DNA from: Actinacidiphila paucisporea
GTDB taxonomy: Bacteria > Actinomycetota > Actinomycetes > Streptomycetales > Streptomycetaceae
Length of the DNA: 64,000 nt
Assembly: GCF_900142575.1 (NCBI RefSeq)
Contig: NZ_FRBI01000002.1
Coordinates: forward strand, 124,001-188,000
Direction of reading: 5' to 3'
Shown: piece after piece, positions 1 through 7,593 of the stretch
How positions within the stretch are numbered: position 1 is the first letter of the stretch
How the letters are laid out: each line of letters begins with the position of its first letter
Position numbers and translations under genes: made by a program
The notes under the pieces: model-generated
Told to the model about the DNA's origin: nothing
The model's database searches: none
Seen by the model: the letters and a program-made list of their open reading frames with translations, nothing else

Positions 1-57
1 ACATCCGATGACATCCGTGGACCGTCCGCCGCGGATAACGACGTACGGAGTACCACC

Positions 58-912
58 GTGAAGCTGCTGCGAGTCGGCCCCGCCGGGGCCGAGCGTCCCG
101 CCCTGCTCGACAAGGACGGCGTCGTACGGGACCTCAGCGGGCTCGTCGCCGACATCGACGGAGCCCTGCTCGCCGACGCCGCCGCCCTGGCCTCCGTCGC
201 CGCGGCCGCCGCCGACGGCTCGCTGCCCGCCCTCGACACCCGTCTGCGCGTCGGGCCGCCGCTCACCGGCATCGGCAAGATCGTCTGCATCGGCCTCAAC
301 TACCACGACCACGCGACCGAGACCGGGGCGCAGGTGCCCGGCGAGCCGGTCGTCTTCATGAAGGCACCCGACACGGTGGTCGGCCCCACCGACACGGTGC
401 TGGTGCCGCGCGGCAGCGTGAAGACCGACTGGGAGGTCGAACTCGCCGTCGTCATCGGCCGCGAACTGCGCTACGCGGCCGACGAGGACGAGGCGATGGC
501 GGCCGTCGCCGGCTACGCCGTCGCGCACGACGTCTCCGAGCGCGAATACCAGATCGAACGCGGCGGCCAGTGGGACAAGGGCAAGAACTGCGAGACCTTC
601 AACCCGCTGGGCCCGTGGCTCGTGACGGCCGACGAGGTCCCCGACCCGCAGTCGCTCGGCCTCCGGCTGTGGGTCAACGGCACCCTGCGCCAGGACGGCA
701 GCACCCGCGACCAGATCTTCCCGGTCGCCGAAGTCGTGCGGTATCTCAGCCACTTCATGACCCTCTACCCGGGTGACGTCATCAACACCGGCACCCCCGC
801 CGGCGTGGCCCTGGGCCAGCCCGAGCCCCGCCCCTACCTCCGCCCCGGCGACGTCGTGGAGCTCACGATCGACGGCCTCGGGCGCCAGCGCCAGGTGCTG
901 GCTTCCGCGTAG
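58..912 (+). CDS. Fumarylacetoacetate hydrolase (FAH) family protein
   Basis: A 284-residue soluble enzyme of the FAH/2-keto-acid hydratase-hydrolase fold, which acts on diketo or 2-oxo acids with a divalent metal. The N-terminal 60 residues form the short cap region and the catalytic domain starts near IGKIVCIGLNYHDHA. The acidic metal-binding stretch is visible in DWEVELAVVIGR, and the C-terminal NTGTPAGVALG is a family hallmark. Full length for the short single-domain class. The GTG start is chosen because GGAG lies 7 bases upstream. The substrate cannot be told from sequence: sugar-acid catabolism (for example of 2,4-diketo-3-deoxy-fuconate) and aromatic catabolism are both possible. The genes before it lie outside the window, so its operon is unknown. 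The next gene is convergent. Confidence 0.9.
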   Translation: MKLLRVGPAGAERPALLDKDGVVRDLSGLVADIDGALLADAAALASVAAAAADGSLPALDTRLRVGPPLTGIGKIVCIGLNYHDHATETGAQVPGEPVVFMKAPDTVVGPTDTVLVPRGSVKTDWEVELAVVIGRELRYAADEDEAMAAVAGYAVAHDVSEREYQIERGGQWDKGKNCETFNPLGPWLVTADEVPDPQSLGLRLWVNGTLRQDGSTRDQIFPVAEVVRYLSHFMTLYPGDVINTGTPAGVALGQPEPRPYLRPGDVVELTIDGLGRQRQVLASA

Positions 913-930
913 CGGGGCCCTCGGAAGGGG

Positions 931-1392
931 TCACTCCAGGAACCGGGTGAGCGCGTGCACGACGAGCGCGTGGTCCTCGGCCTGGGGGAGGCCCGAGACG
1001 CCGACGACGCCGACGACGCCGACGCCCGCCACCCGCAGCGGGAAGGCCCCGCCGTGCGCGGCGAAGAGTGCGGGATCGAGGTGGGAGGACGCCTCGAACG
1101 TGGTGCCCTTGGCGCGGAAGCGCTCGCCGACGGCCAGCGACGACGTGCCGTACCGCAGGACGACGGCCGACTTGCGGTCGAGCCACGCGTCGTTGTCCGG
1201 CGACGTGCCCTCCAGGGCGCAGTGGAAGAGCTGCTGCCCGCCCCGGCGGATGTCGATCGCGACGGCGGCGCCGCGCTCGCGCGCGAGGGAGACCAGCAGG
1301 GAGCCGAGCCGCCACGCGTCGTCGTTGGTGAAGTGCGGAAGGACCAGGGCCCTTTCCTGTTCGGCCAGTTCGGCCGGCAGATCGGTGCTCAC
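931..1392 (-). CDS. Heme-degrading-domain (UPF0303/HbpS-like) protein
   Basis: A 153-residue protein resembling the UPF0303 branch of the GlcG/HbpS superfamily; members are small alpha/beta proteins and some bind or degrade heme. The family-like core runs from RRGGQQLFHCALEG through NDAWLDRKSAVVLRYGTSSL to HGGAFPLRVAGVGVVG, followed by a C-terminal helix. The GTG start overlaps the stop codon of the upstream oxidoreductase by 4 bases, so the two are almost certainly translationally coupled in one transcript. It may therefore have a role in the same small-molecule pathway rather than in heme metabolism. The Val-Gly-rich run VAGVGVVGVVGVSG is encoded by a locally repetitive stretch. Biochemical function is unproven. 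Confidence 0.8.
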   Translation of the reverse strand: MSTDLPAELAEQERALVLPHFTNDDAWRLGSLLVSLARERGAAVAIDIRRGGQQLFHCALEGTSPDNDAWLDRKSAVVLRYGTSSLAVGERFRAKGTTFEASSHLDPALFAAHGGAFPLRVAGVGVVGVVGVSGLPQAEDHALVVHALTRFLE

Positions 1393-2456
1393 AGGGCCAC
1401 CGCCAGGCCGGTGCGGGCGGACTGCCCGGCCGCCTCGATGACCTCGATCGCGGCGGCTGCCTCCAGCGCGGTGACCGGTGGCGGCGTGCCCTCGCGCAGG
1501 GCGGTCGCGACGGCCGCGTAGAAGGCGGGGTAGTCGCCGGGGAGCGAGGGGACGGGCCGTACGTTCTCGTCGGTGCCCGCCGTGCCCCACGCGGACTCCG
1601 GCTCGGCGCCCCACGCGGTGCCCTCGACGGGCCGCAGGCCCTCGCGCAGCGCGGCCTCCTGCGGGTCGAGGCCGTAGGTGACGTAGCCGCCGGTGCTGCC
1701 GAGCACCCGGAAGCGCGGGCCGATGCGTGCGGTGGTGGCGCTCATCCACAGGTGCGAGCGGACGCCGCCGGCGTGGGTGATCGCGATGAAGTCGTCGTCG
1801 TCCGCGGCGGCCCCCGGGCGGCGGACGTCGGACTCGGCGTAGACGAGGCGGGCCGGGCCGAAGAGGGTCAGGGCCTGGTCGACCAGGTGGCTGCCGAGGT
1901 CGTAGAGCAGGCCGCCGATCTCGGCCGGGTCGCCGGACTCGCGCCAGCCGCCCTTGGGCTGCGGGCGCCACCGCTCGAAACGGGACTCGAAGCGGTGGAC
2001 CTCGCCCAGCTCGCTGCGTTCGAGCAGGGCGCGCAGGGTGCGGAAGTCGCTGTCCCAGCGGCGGTTGTGGAAGACGGTGAGCAGCAGCCCCCGCCGCTCG
2101 GCGAGCGCGGCCAGCTCGCGGGCCTCCGCGGCGGTGGCGGCCAGCGGCTTGTCGACGACGACCGGCAGCCCGGCCTCCAGCGCGGCGGTCGCCAGCGGTA
2201 CGTGCGTGCGGTTGGGCGAGGCGAGGACGACCAGGTCCAGCTCGCCGGCCCGCGCCCACAGCTCCTCGGCGGTGCCGGCGAAGGCCACCCCCGGGTGCTC
2301 GGCGGCGGCCTGCGCGCGGCGGTCGCTGTTGCCGGTGACGATGGTGTCGAGGACCAGCCCCGGCGTCGCGGCGATCAGCGGGGCGTGGAAGAAGGAGCCG
2401 GCCGGGCCGTATCCGACCAGGGCGACGCGGAGGGGGGCGGTGCCGGGAGTGCTCAT
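1389..2456 (-). CDS. Gfo/Idh/MocA-family NAD(P)-dependent oxidoreductase
   Basis: A 355-residue dehydrogenase of the glucose-fructose oxidoreductase / inositol dehydrogenase family. The N-terminal Rossmann fold begins at LRVALVGYGPAGSFFHAPLI, followed by the family signature VDKPLAATAAEARELAALAE (lysine of the EKP-like motif) near residues 95-115, and the C-terminal beta-sheet substrate domain. The ATG at 2456 gives a full-length family member. It is the first gene of a two-gene operon with the HbpS-like gene (4-base overlap). It is divergent from a ROK regulator, and a near-perfect palindrome lies between the two starts, so repression by that ROK protein with release by a sugar is likely. 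The sugar is not identifiable from sequence. Confidence 0.92.
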   Translation of the reverse strand: MSTPGTAPLRVALVGYGPAGSFFHAPLIAATPGLVLDTIVTGNSDRRAQAAAEHPGVAFAGTAEELWARAGELDLVVLASPNRTHVPLATAALEAGLPVVVDKPLAATAAEARELAALAERRGLLLTVFHNRRWDSDFRTLRALLERSELGEVHRFESRFERWRPQPKGGWRESGDPAEIGGLLYDLGSHLVDQALTLFGPARLVYAESDVRRPGAAADDDDFIAITHAGGVRSHLWMSATTARIGPRFRVLGSTGGYVTYGLDPQEAALREGLRPVEGTAWGAEPESAWGTAGTDENVRPVPSLPGDYPAFYAAVATALREGTPPPVTALEAAAAIEVIEAAGQSARTGLAVAL

Positions 2457-2463
2457 GGGGCAA

Positions 2464-2486
2464 CTTTGGCAACAGTGTTGCGAAAG
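2464..2486. promoter_or_regulatory. Palindromic operator between oxidoreductase and ROK regulator
   Basis: A 23-base imperfect palindrome centred on 2475. The left arm is CTTTGGCAACA and the right arm TGTTGCGAAAG; only one arm position and the central base break symmetry. It fills most of the 55-base gap between the two divergent starts at 2456 and 2512. Its size and TTTxGCAACA-type arms fit operators of ROK/XylR-type repressors, so it probably controls both genes. The binding protein is an inference from position. Confidence 0.75.
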
Positions 2487-2511
2487 TGCAAGCGCACGGG
2501 ACAATGAGGGG

Positions 2512-3879
2512 GTGACCCCGCCCCCCGCATCCGACCCGTCCGGCCCCTGCCGAGCCCCCGCCCCCGGGCCGCACGCGAGCCCCGCGCCCGGACCGGGCGC
2601 GGACGCGGACGCCGCGTCGGGCGCGAGCCCGGCACCCGCGCCGGACGCGGGCGCCGTGTCGGGAGCGAGCCCCGTGCCCCCGCCGGGTCCGCGTACCGGA
2701 CCGGGCGAGGGTGCGCTCTCAGCCGGTCCGGCCCCCGCGGGACGCGCGGGCGCGGCGTGGCCGGCCGGGGCCCGCGCGGGCGAGCACCCCGTTCCGCACC
2801 CCGCGCAGGGGCCCGGCGCGAACCTGCCCGCCCTGCGCAGCCACAACGCCGCGCTCGTCCTCGGGCTGCTGCGCGACGCCGCCACCGCCGGCAGCGGCGG
2901 GATCAGCCGGCTCGAACTGGCCGAGCGGACCGGGCTCACACCGCAGGCGGTCAGCAAGATCACCGCGCGGCTGCGGGCGGACGGGCTGCTGGAGGACGCC
3001 GGACGGCTCGCGTCGACCGGCGGGAAGCCGCGCACGGAGCTGCGGCTCGCGGCCGGTGCGCGGTGCGCGGTGGGGGCGCACCTCGACGGCGAGAGCCTGA
3101 CGGCCGTGGTGGCCGACCTCGCAGGGCGTACGGTCGCGGAGCACGCCGCGCCGCTCGACCTCGGGCTGCCGGTCGGGACGGGACTGGCCGCGATGGTGCG
3201 CGAGCTGCGTACGGCCGTCGGGCTGGCGCCGGCGCCGGTGCTCGGGGTGGGAGTGGGGATACGCGGGCCGCTGGACCACCGCACCGGCACCCTGCACGAG
3301 GTCACCGGCTTCCCGCACTGGTCGGGGTGCCCGCTGCGTACCGAACTGGCGCGCGGGCTCGGCCTCCCGGTGGCGGTCGACAAGAACACCAACGCGGCGG
3401 CGCTGTCGATCCTGGCCGAGCCGCAAGCCGGCCCGGGAGCCGGCTCGTTCGGGTATCTGCACCTCGGTACGGGCCTGGGCGCCGCCCTCGTGCTGGGCGG
3501 CCGGCCGCACCGCGGCGGGCGGGCGGGGGCGGGGGAGTTCGGGCACCAGGTGGTGCAACTCGACGGGCCGCCCTGCAAGTGCGGCAAGCGCGGCTGCCTG
3601 GAGGCGCTGTGCCTGGCGGCGGTCGCAGGCGGCGACACCGAGGGCGCGGCCCGCCTGCTGGGCGTCGGCGCCGCGAACCTCGTCGCGCTGCTGGACATCG
3701 ACCGGGTCGTCCTCGGCGGCCGTACGGTCCTCGCCGCCCCCGGCGTCTTCCTGGCCGGCGTCGCCGCGGCCCTCGGCCCCACCCCCGTCACCCTCGCCGC
3801 GGCCGGCTCCCGCGCGGTGGCCGAGGGCGCCGCCCTGCTCGCGCTGGCCCCCCTCTTCGCCCGCGCCTCCCTGAGCTGA
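2512..3879 (+). CDS. ROK-family transcriptional regulator
   Basis: A 455-residue sugar-responsive repressor. After an unusual Pro/Ala/Gly-rich, low-complexity N-terminal tail of about 100 residues comes a winged helix-turn-helix (LRSHNAALVLGLLR through LAERTGLTPQAVSKITARLRADGLL). The ROK kinase-like domain follows, with YLHLGTGLGAALVLGG and the ROK zinc motif CKCGKRGCLEALC preceded by GEFGHQ. The GTG at 2512 is chosen because an earlier in-frame ATG (2455) would overlap the divergent gene and the operator. The disordered tail makes the true start uncertain, and a start further inside the tail is possible. It is divergent from the oxidoreductase operon and likely autoregulated through the palindrome at 2464-2486. 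Confidence 0.88.
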   Translation: MTPPPASDPSGPCRAPAPGPHASPAPGPGADADAASGASPAPAPDAGAVSGASPVPPPGPRTGPGEGALSAGPAPAGRAGAAWPAGARAGEHPVPHPAQGPGANLPALRSHNAALVLGLLRDAATAGSGGISRLELAERTGLTPQAVSKITARLRADGLLEDAGRLASTGGKPRTELRLAAGARCAVGAHLDGESLTAVVADLAGRTVAEHAAPLDLGLPVGTGLAAMVRELRTAVGLAPAPVLGVGVGIRGPLDHRTGTLHEVTGFPHWSGCPLRTELARGLGLPVAVDKNTNAAALSILAEPQAGPGAGSFGYLHLGTGLGAALVLGGRPHRGGRAGAGEFGHQVVQLDGPPCKCGKRGCLEALCLAAVAGGDTEGAARLLGVGAANLVALLDIDRVVLGGRTVLAAPGVFLAGVAAALGPTPVTLAAAGSRAVAEGAALLALAPLFARASLS

Positions 3880-3935
3880 TCCCCTGGCCCGGCCACCTGC
3901 GCCCCGGCGGGCCCGGCCCCTGGGAGGATCGCGGG

Positions 3936-4694
3936 ATGAGCGATGCGGCAGACCCCCATGCCCCGATCCGCGCGGGCATTCCGGAGCACGGCAGGGTGCC
4001 GAAGTACTTCGCGGTGAAGACGCGGCTGGAGAGCGTGCTGGACGAGCTGGGGGAAGGGGGGCTGCTGCCGACCGAGCGGGAGCTGGCGGCGCGGTTCGAG
4101 GTGGCGCGGGAGACCGTGCGGCAGGCCCTGCGGGAGCTGCTGATCCAGGGGCGGGTGCGGCGCAAGGGCCGGGGCACGGTGGTGGCGGGGCCGAAGCTCG
4201 TCCAGCCGCTGTCGACGTCGAGTTGCACCGAGGGGGTGCGACGGCAGGGGCGCACGCCGCGCCGGCAGCTGATCGCCCTGGAGCAGCTGGACGCCGACCC
4301 GGTGCTGGCCGGCGAGCTGCGGATCGGGGCCGGGGCGCCGGTGTGGCACATGGAGCGGGTGCTGCTCGCGGACGACGAGCGGGTCGGCCTGGAGAGCACC
4401 TATCTGGCGGTGTCCCGACTACCGGGCCTGGCACGGGACTTCGCGCCCGACACGTCCTTCTACGCCTTCCTGCGCGAGCACCTGGGCGTGGAGCCGGTCT
4501 CGGTGGACGAGCGGATCGAGACGGTGCTGGCGACCCCGCGCGAGGCGCTGCTGATCGGCACGCCGCCCGCGCTGCCGATGCTGCTGCTGCACCGGTCGAG
4601 CCGGGACGCGAACGGTGAGCCGCTGGAGCGCGTGCGCTCGCTCTACCGCGGGGACCGCTTCAGCTTCACCGTCCACCTGGACAAGAAGGCCTGA
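3936..4694 (+). CDS. GntR/HutC-family regulator, DasR-like
   Basis: A 252-residue regulator with an N-terminal GntR winged helix (PTERELAARFEVARETVRQALRELLIQGRVRRKGRGT, about residues 45-80) and a C-terminal UTRA effector domain. The pattern VPKYFAVK...L..TERELA, TSSCTEGVRRQG, ETVLATPREALLIGT and LYRGDRF follows DasR, the N-acetylglucosamine-responsive repressor of chitin genes in Streptomyces, closely enough to suggest a DasR paralogue rather than DasR itself. The ATG has GGGAGG 8 bases upstream. It is 56 bases downstream of the ROK gene on the same strand. No DasR-type operator is visible beside it, so its targets are unknown. A GH18 chitinase with DasR-type repeats lies 13 kb away. Confidence 0.88.
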   Translation: MSDAADPHAPIRAGIPEHGRVPKYFAVKTRLESVLDELGEGGLLPTERELAARFEVARETVRQALRELLIQGRVRRKGRGTVVAGPKLVQPLSTSSCTEGVRRQGRTPRRQLIALEQLDADPVLAGELRIGAGAPVWHMERVLLADDERVGLESTYLAVSRLPGLARDFAPDTSFYAFLREHLGVEPVSVDERIETVLATPREALLIGTPPALPMLLLHRSSRDANGEPLERVRSLYRGDRFSFTVHLDKKA

Positions 4695-4752
4695 GCCGTG
4701 CGAGCTGTCCCCGGCCATCGGGTAACGGGAAGATACTGTCGTAGGAGCCGGG

Positions 4753-4854
4753 GTGCTGGGCACCATGCCGGACGTCTTCACCCCCGACTGGTCCGACATC
4801 GACAGCAACCTGTCCGCGTACGTCAGCGCCTGGCAGTCCGCCACCGGCAGCTGA
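4753..4854 (+). other. Possible 33-codon ORF or gene remnant
   Basis: A short open frame (GTG at 4753, alternative ATG at 4765, TGA at 4852) that ends in [13 protein letters not shown]. Composition is protein-like (Asp, Trp, Tyr and Ser content unlike the Arg/Pro-rich noise frames nearby). It has no clear ribosome binding site, and the frame opens only 27 bases upstream of the GTG after a TAA. It could be the leftover C-terminus of a decayed extracellular protein or a small peptide gene. No family is recognised. Confidence 0.25.
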
Positions 4855-4908
4855 CCCGCCGCCGGCCGGCGGCCGTGCCCGCAGCGGCCGGACCGGCACG
4901 CGAGACGA

Positions 4909-4933
4909 CCGGGGCGGGGCAACCCCGCCCCGG
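4909..4933. terminator. Strong GC hairpin
   Basis: A perfect 11-base stem (CCGGGGCGGGG with its complement) and 3-base loop, lying between the GntR gene and the HAD phosphatase gene. There is no T-run, as is usual in this group. It is probably a transcription terminator for the upstream genes. Confidence 0.6.
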
Positions 4934-4991
4934 TTACGCTGGGGCATCCGCCCTCGTACGGGCTACAGGCACGACGACAGGAGAGCGACCG

Positions 4992-5771
4992 GTGTCGACC
5001 CGCAGGCCCATCGACTCGTGGCTGACCGACATGGACGGAGTGCTCATCCACGAGGGCACCCCGATCCCCGGCGCCGACGCCTTCATCAAGGGCCTCAAGG
5101 AATCGGGCAAGCCCTTCCTGGTGCTCACCAACAACTCCATCTACACCCCGCGCGACCTGCACGCGCGGCTGTCCAGGATGGGCCTCGACGTGCCGGTCGC
5201 CAACATCTGGACCTCGGCGCTGGCCACCGCGAAATTCCTCGACGACCAGCGGCCCGGCGGCACCGCCTACGTCATCGGCGAGGCGGGCCTGACCACCGCG
5301 CTGCACGACGTCGGCTACATCCTCACCGACGCCGACCCCGACTACGTGGTGCTCGGCGAGACCCGTACGTACAGCTTCGAGGCGCTCACCAAGGCGATCC
5401 GGCTCATCCGCGGCGGCGCCCGCTTCATCGCCACCAACCCCGACGAGACCGGCCCGTCCCCGGAGGGCGTGCTGCCCGCGACCGGCTCGGTCGCCGCGCT
5501 GATCACCAAGGCCACCGGGCAGGAGCCGTACTTCGTCGGCAAGCCCAACCCGCTGATGATGCGCGCCGGCCTCAACGCGATCGGCGCGCACTCCGAGACC
5601 AGCGCCATGATCGGCGACCGGATGGACACCGACGTGCTCGCCGGCCTCGAATCCGGCATGACCACCTTCCTGGTGCTCACCGGCCTCACCGCCGTGCCCG
5701 ACATCGAGCGCTACCCCTTCAAGCCGTCCCGAGTCGTGGAATCCATCGCCGACCTGGTCGGCGAGATCTGA
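4992..5771 (+). CDS. HAD-IIA family hydrolase (NagD-like phosphatase)
   Basis: A 259-residue haloacid-dehalogenase-type phosphatase of subfamily IIA. All four motifs are present: nucleophile Asp in LTDMDGVL (Asp13/Asp15), Thr in LVLTNNS, the lysine of VGKPNPLMM, and the acidic pair of [10 protein letters not shown]. The IIA cap domain sits between motifs II and III. NagD proteins dephosphorylate UMP and other nucleotide or sugar phosphates in the cytoplasm; the substrate here is not defined. The GTG start is chosen because AGGAGAG precedes it by about 8 bases and the protein aligns from the first residue of the family. It stands alone, after a strong hairpin. Confidence 0.93.
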   Translation: MSTRRPIDSWLTDMDGVLIHEGTPIPGADAFIKGLKESGKPFLVLTNNSIYTPRDLHARLSRMGLDVPVANIWTSALATAKFLDDQRPGGTAYVIGEAGLTTALHDVGYILTDADPDYVVLGETRTYSFEALTKAIRLIRGGARFIATNPDETGPSPEGVLPATGSVAALITKATGQEPYFVGKPNPLMMRAGLNAIGAHSETSAMIGDRMDTDVLAGLESGMTTFLVLTGLTAVPDIERYPFKPSRVVESIADLVGEI

Positions 5772-5891
5772 TCACTCTGCGTAGTGCAGGCGTCACCCTG
5801 ATGGGTCACCGCGCGTGCATGCCGGACCGGTCGCGGGGATCTTCGTAAGCACCGGGCGCGAGTCCCCGCCCCCGGCCGAGCGGAGGTCCCC

Positions 5892-6503
5892 ATGTTTGGT
5901 CTGAAACTGCCCGTCATCGCCGCGGCCGGTGCCCTCGGCGTCATCGCCGTCGGCGGTGTGACGGGGCTGCCGAAGCAGGCGTTCGCCGACGAGGGGGGCG
6001 GAGGATCGTCCGCCTCCTCCTCGTCGTCGTCCTCGTCCTCCGCGTCGTCCGGCTCCGGCATGGACATCTCACCCGCCACCGTCGCCCCCGGCGGTGTGGT
6101 GACCCTGCACCTCAAGGCCTCCTGCAAGTCCGGCGCCAAGGCCCAGGCCAGCGCCGAGGTCTTCGTCGACGCGGTCACCCTCGCGCCGTCCGGTGACGGC
6201 TCCGACGGCTGGGACGGAACGGCCTTCATCAAGTCCGACGCCGTCGACGGCTCCTACGCCGTCTCCGTCCAGTGCAACGGCTCCACCAGCTCCGCGTCCG
6301 CGACCGTCACCGTGACGACCGGCGGCGGCCCGCTGGTCCCGGTCAACCCCGTCCCCGCGGGCGGCGGCGGCACCGCGCAGCTCGCCGCCGGCCCGGCGGC
6401 CGCCGGCACCAGCACCGGCCCGCTGCTCGTCACCGGCGGCGTCGCCGCGGCCGGCCTGGCCGGCCTGGCGCTCCACCGCCGCCGCGCCGCCGCCCGCGGC
6501 TGA
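5892..6503 (+). CDS. Secreted, C-terminally anchored surface protein (sortase neighbour)
   Basis: A 203-residue exported protein of unknown role. It has a signal peptide (residues 1-33, cleavage after AFA), a poly-Ser segment (about 38-54), and a central beta-rich domain beginning MDISPATVAPGGVVTLHLKASC with two cysteines. A Gly/Pro/Ala linker follows. The C-terminus has a hydrophobic helix (TGGVAAAGLAGLAL) and a short HRRRAAARG tail. That layout is a cell-wall sorting signal, but no LPxTG-type pentapeptide is evident. It is 5 bases upstream of a class F sortase gene, so it is the likely substrate or partner of that enzyme. RBS GGAGG lies 7 bases before the ATG. Confidence 0.82.
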   Translation: MFGLKLPVIAAAGALGVIAVGGVTGLPKQAFADEGGGGSSASSSSSSSSSASSGSGMDISPATVAPGGVVTLHLKASCKSGAKAQASAEVFVDAVTLAPSGDGSDGWDGTAFIKSDAVDGSYAVSVQCNGSTSSASATVTVTTGGGPLVPVNPVPAGGGGTAQLAAGPAAAGTSTGPLLVTGGVAAAGLAGLALHRRRAAARG

Positions 6504-6508
6504 CCGGC

Positions 6509-7180
6509 ATGGCAGCGGGGGAGGACCACACCGGTGCCGAGCGCGCCGAGACCGGCAGGACCTGGGCGGCCGTCGCGGTCGGCCTGGTCCTGCTGGCCGC
6601 GTGGCTCCTCGGCCACGGTGGGCCCGGCACCCCCGCCGCGACGCCCGGCCCCCGCAGCTTCGCCGCCGCCGCGGCCGCCGACCGGCCCGCGCAGGTCTAC
6701 GCCCCCCACGCGCCGCTGCCCGACGCCGTCCCCCTGCGCATCGACATCCCGTCCGTGGGAATCCACGCCGCTCTCGTCGCCCGCGGCCTGAAGGACGGCG
6801 CCGTCGACCCGCCCCCTTACTCCACCCCCGACGTCGCCGGCTGGTACCGCGACGGCCCCCCGCCGGGCGCCTCCGGCGCGGCCGTCATCGTCGGCCACGT
6901 CGACACCGAGACGCGAGCCGCGGTCTTCTACGGCCTCAGCACCATCCGGCGCGGCGCCCTGGTGGAAGTCCCCCGCTCCGACGGCACGGTCGCCGAATTC
7001 TCCGTCGAGGCGGTCGAGGTCATCGAGAAGTCCCACTTCGACGCCACCCGCGTCTACGGTTCCGCCGGTCGCCCGGAGCTGCGCCTCATCACTTGCGGTG
7101 GGCAGTTCGACAAGGCCGAGCAGACGTACTCGGCCAACGTGGTGGTCTTCGCCGCACTCACGAACTCCCACCCCGCCTGA
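6509..7180 (+). CDS. Class F sortase
   Basis: A 223-residue membrane-anchored transpeptidase. One N-terminal transmembrane helix (residues 19-35) is followed by an Ala/Pro linker and the sortase barrel starting at VPLRIDIPSVGIHAALV. The catalytic His is in IVGHVDT (His130) and the catalytic Cys in LITCGG (Cys196). A candidate third residue, Arg, was not assigned with confidence. Class F enzymes are the common short sortases of actinomycetes. The gene starts 5 bases after the surface-protein gene, so the two form one operon and the enzyme probably acts on that neighbour outside the membrane. The following gap contains repeats and no further gene. Confidence 0.93.
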   Translation: MAAGEDHTGAERAETGRTWAAVAVGLVLLAAWLLGHGGPGTPAATPGPRSFAAAAAADRPAQVYAPHAPLPDAVPLRIDIPSVGIHAALVARGLKDGAVDPPPYSTPDVAGWYRDGPPPGASGAAVIVGHVDTETRAAVFYGLSTIRRGALVEVPRSDGTVAEFSVEAVEVIEKSHFDATRVYGSAGRPELRLITCGGQFDKAEQTYSANVVVFAALTNSHPA

Positions 7181-7240
7181 CCCCCCTTGCGCAGGGGGGC
7201 GCCCCCGCCTGACGCGGTGCGTTGCTTGCATGCGGCTGCG

Positions 7241-7530
7241 TCGTGGTTGCGCGCGCAGTTCCCCGCGCCCCTTTGGGCCCTGCCCCTCACGGTGCGTCCC
7301 CTGCCTGCGGCGCCGTCGTGGCTGAGCGCGCAGTTCCCCGCGCCCCTGGGTGCTTGCCCCTTGCGGTGGGTTGCTTGCTTTCCCGCCTGTTCGGCGGGGC
7401 GCTCCGTTCTCCCCCAGGCGGAGCTTGTGGGGAGAACGGAGCGACAAGCCACGACGAACCGCAACTGTGATCGCCGCAGAACTGGGCAGCCCCCCAGGGG
7501 CGCGGGGAACTGCGCGACAAGCCACGACGG
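7241..7530. repeat. Dispersed GC-rich intergenic repeat cluster, three copies
   Basis: Three copies of one 20-base core fill this gap: GCGCAGTTCCCCGCGCCCCT at 7253-7272 and 7328-7347, and its exact complement at 7496-7515. The conserved flank GACAAGCCACGACG or its complement (CGTGG..) accompanies them. The same core recurs at 28817-29038, 21 kb away, so this is a dispersed family. Opposed copies can fold into long hairpins and may terminate transcription from the sortase operon. No protein-coding gene is supported between 7181 and 7593. Confidence 0.85.
7400..7443. terminator. 15-base perfect inverted repeat inside the repeat cluster
   Basis: CGCTCCGTTCTCCCC at 7400-7414 is exactly complementary to 7429-7443, with a 14-base loop containing GGCGGAGCTTG. 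It is a very stable hairpin, probably a bidirectional terminator between the sortase operon and the convergent GAF-ANTAR gene. Sequence of the same type (TTCTCCCCCAGAGCTTCG) occurs at 36056-36172. Confidence 0.6.
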
Positions 7531-7593
7531 CGCCGCGGGCAAGGGACGCACCCGGACGGGGCAGGGCCCGCGGGGGACGCGCGGAGCGACGGT

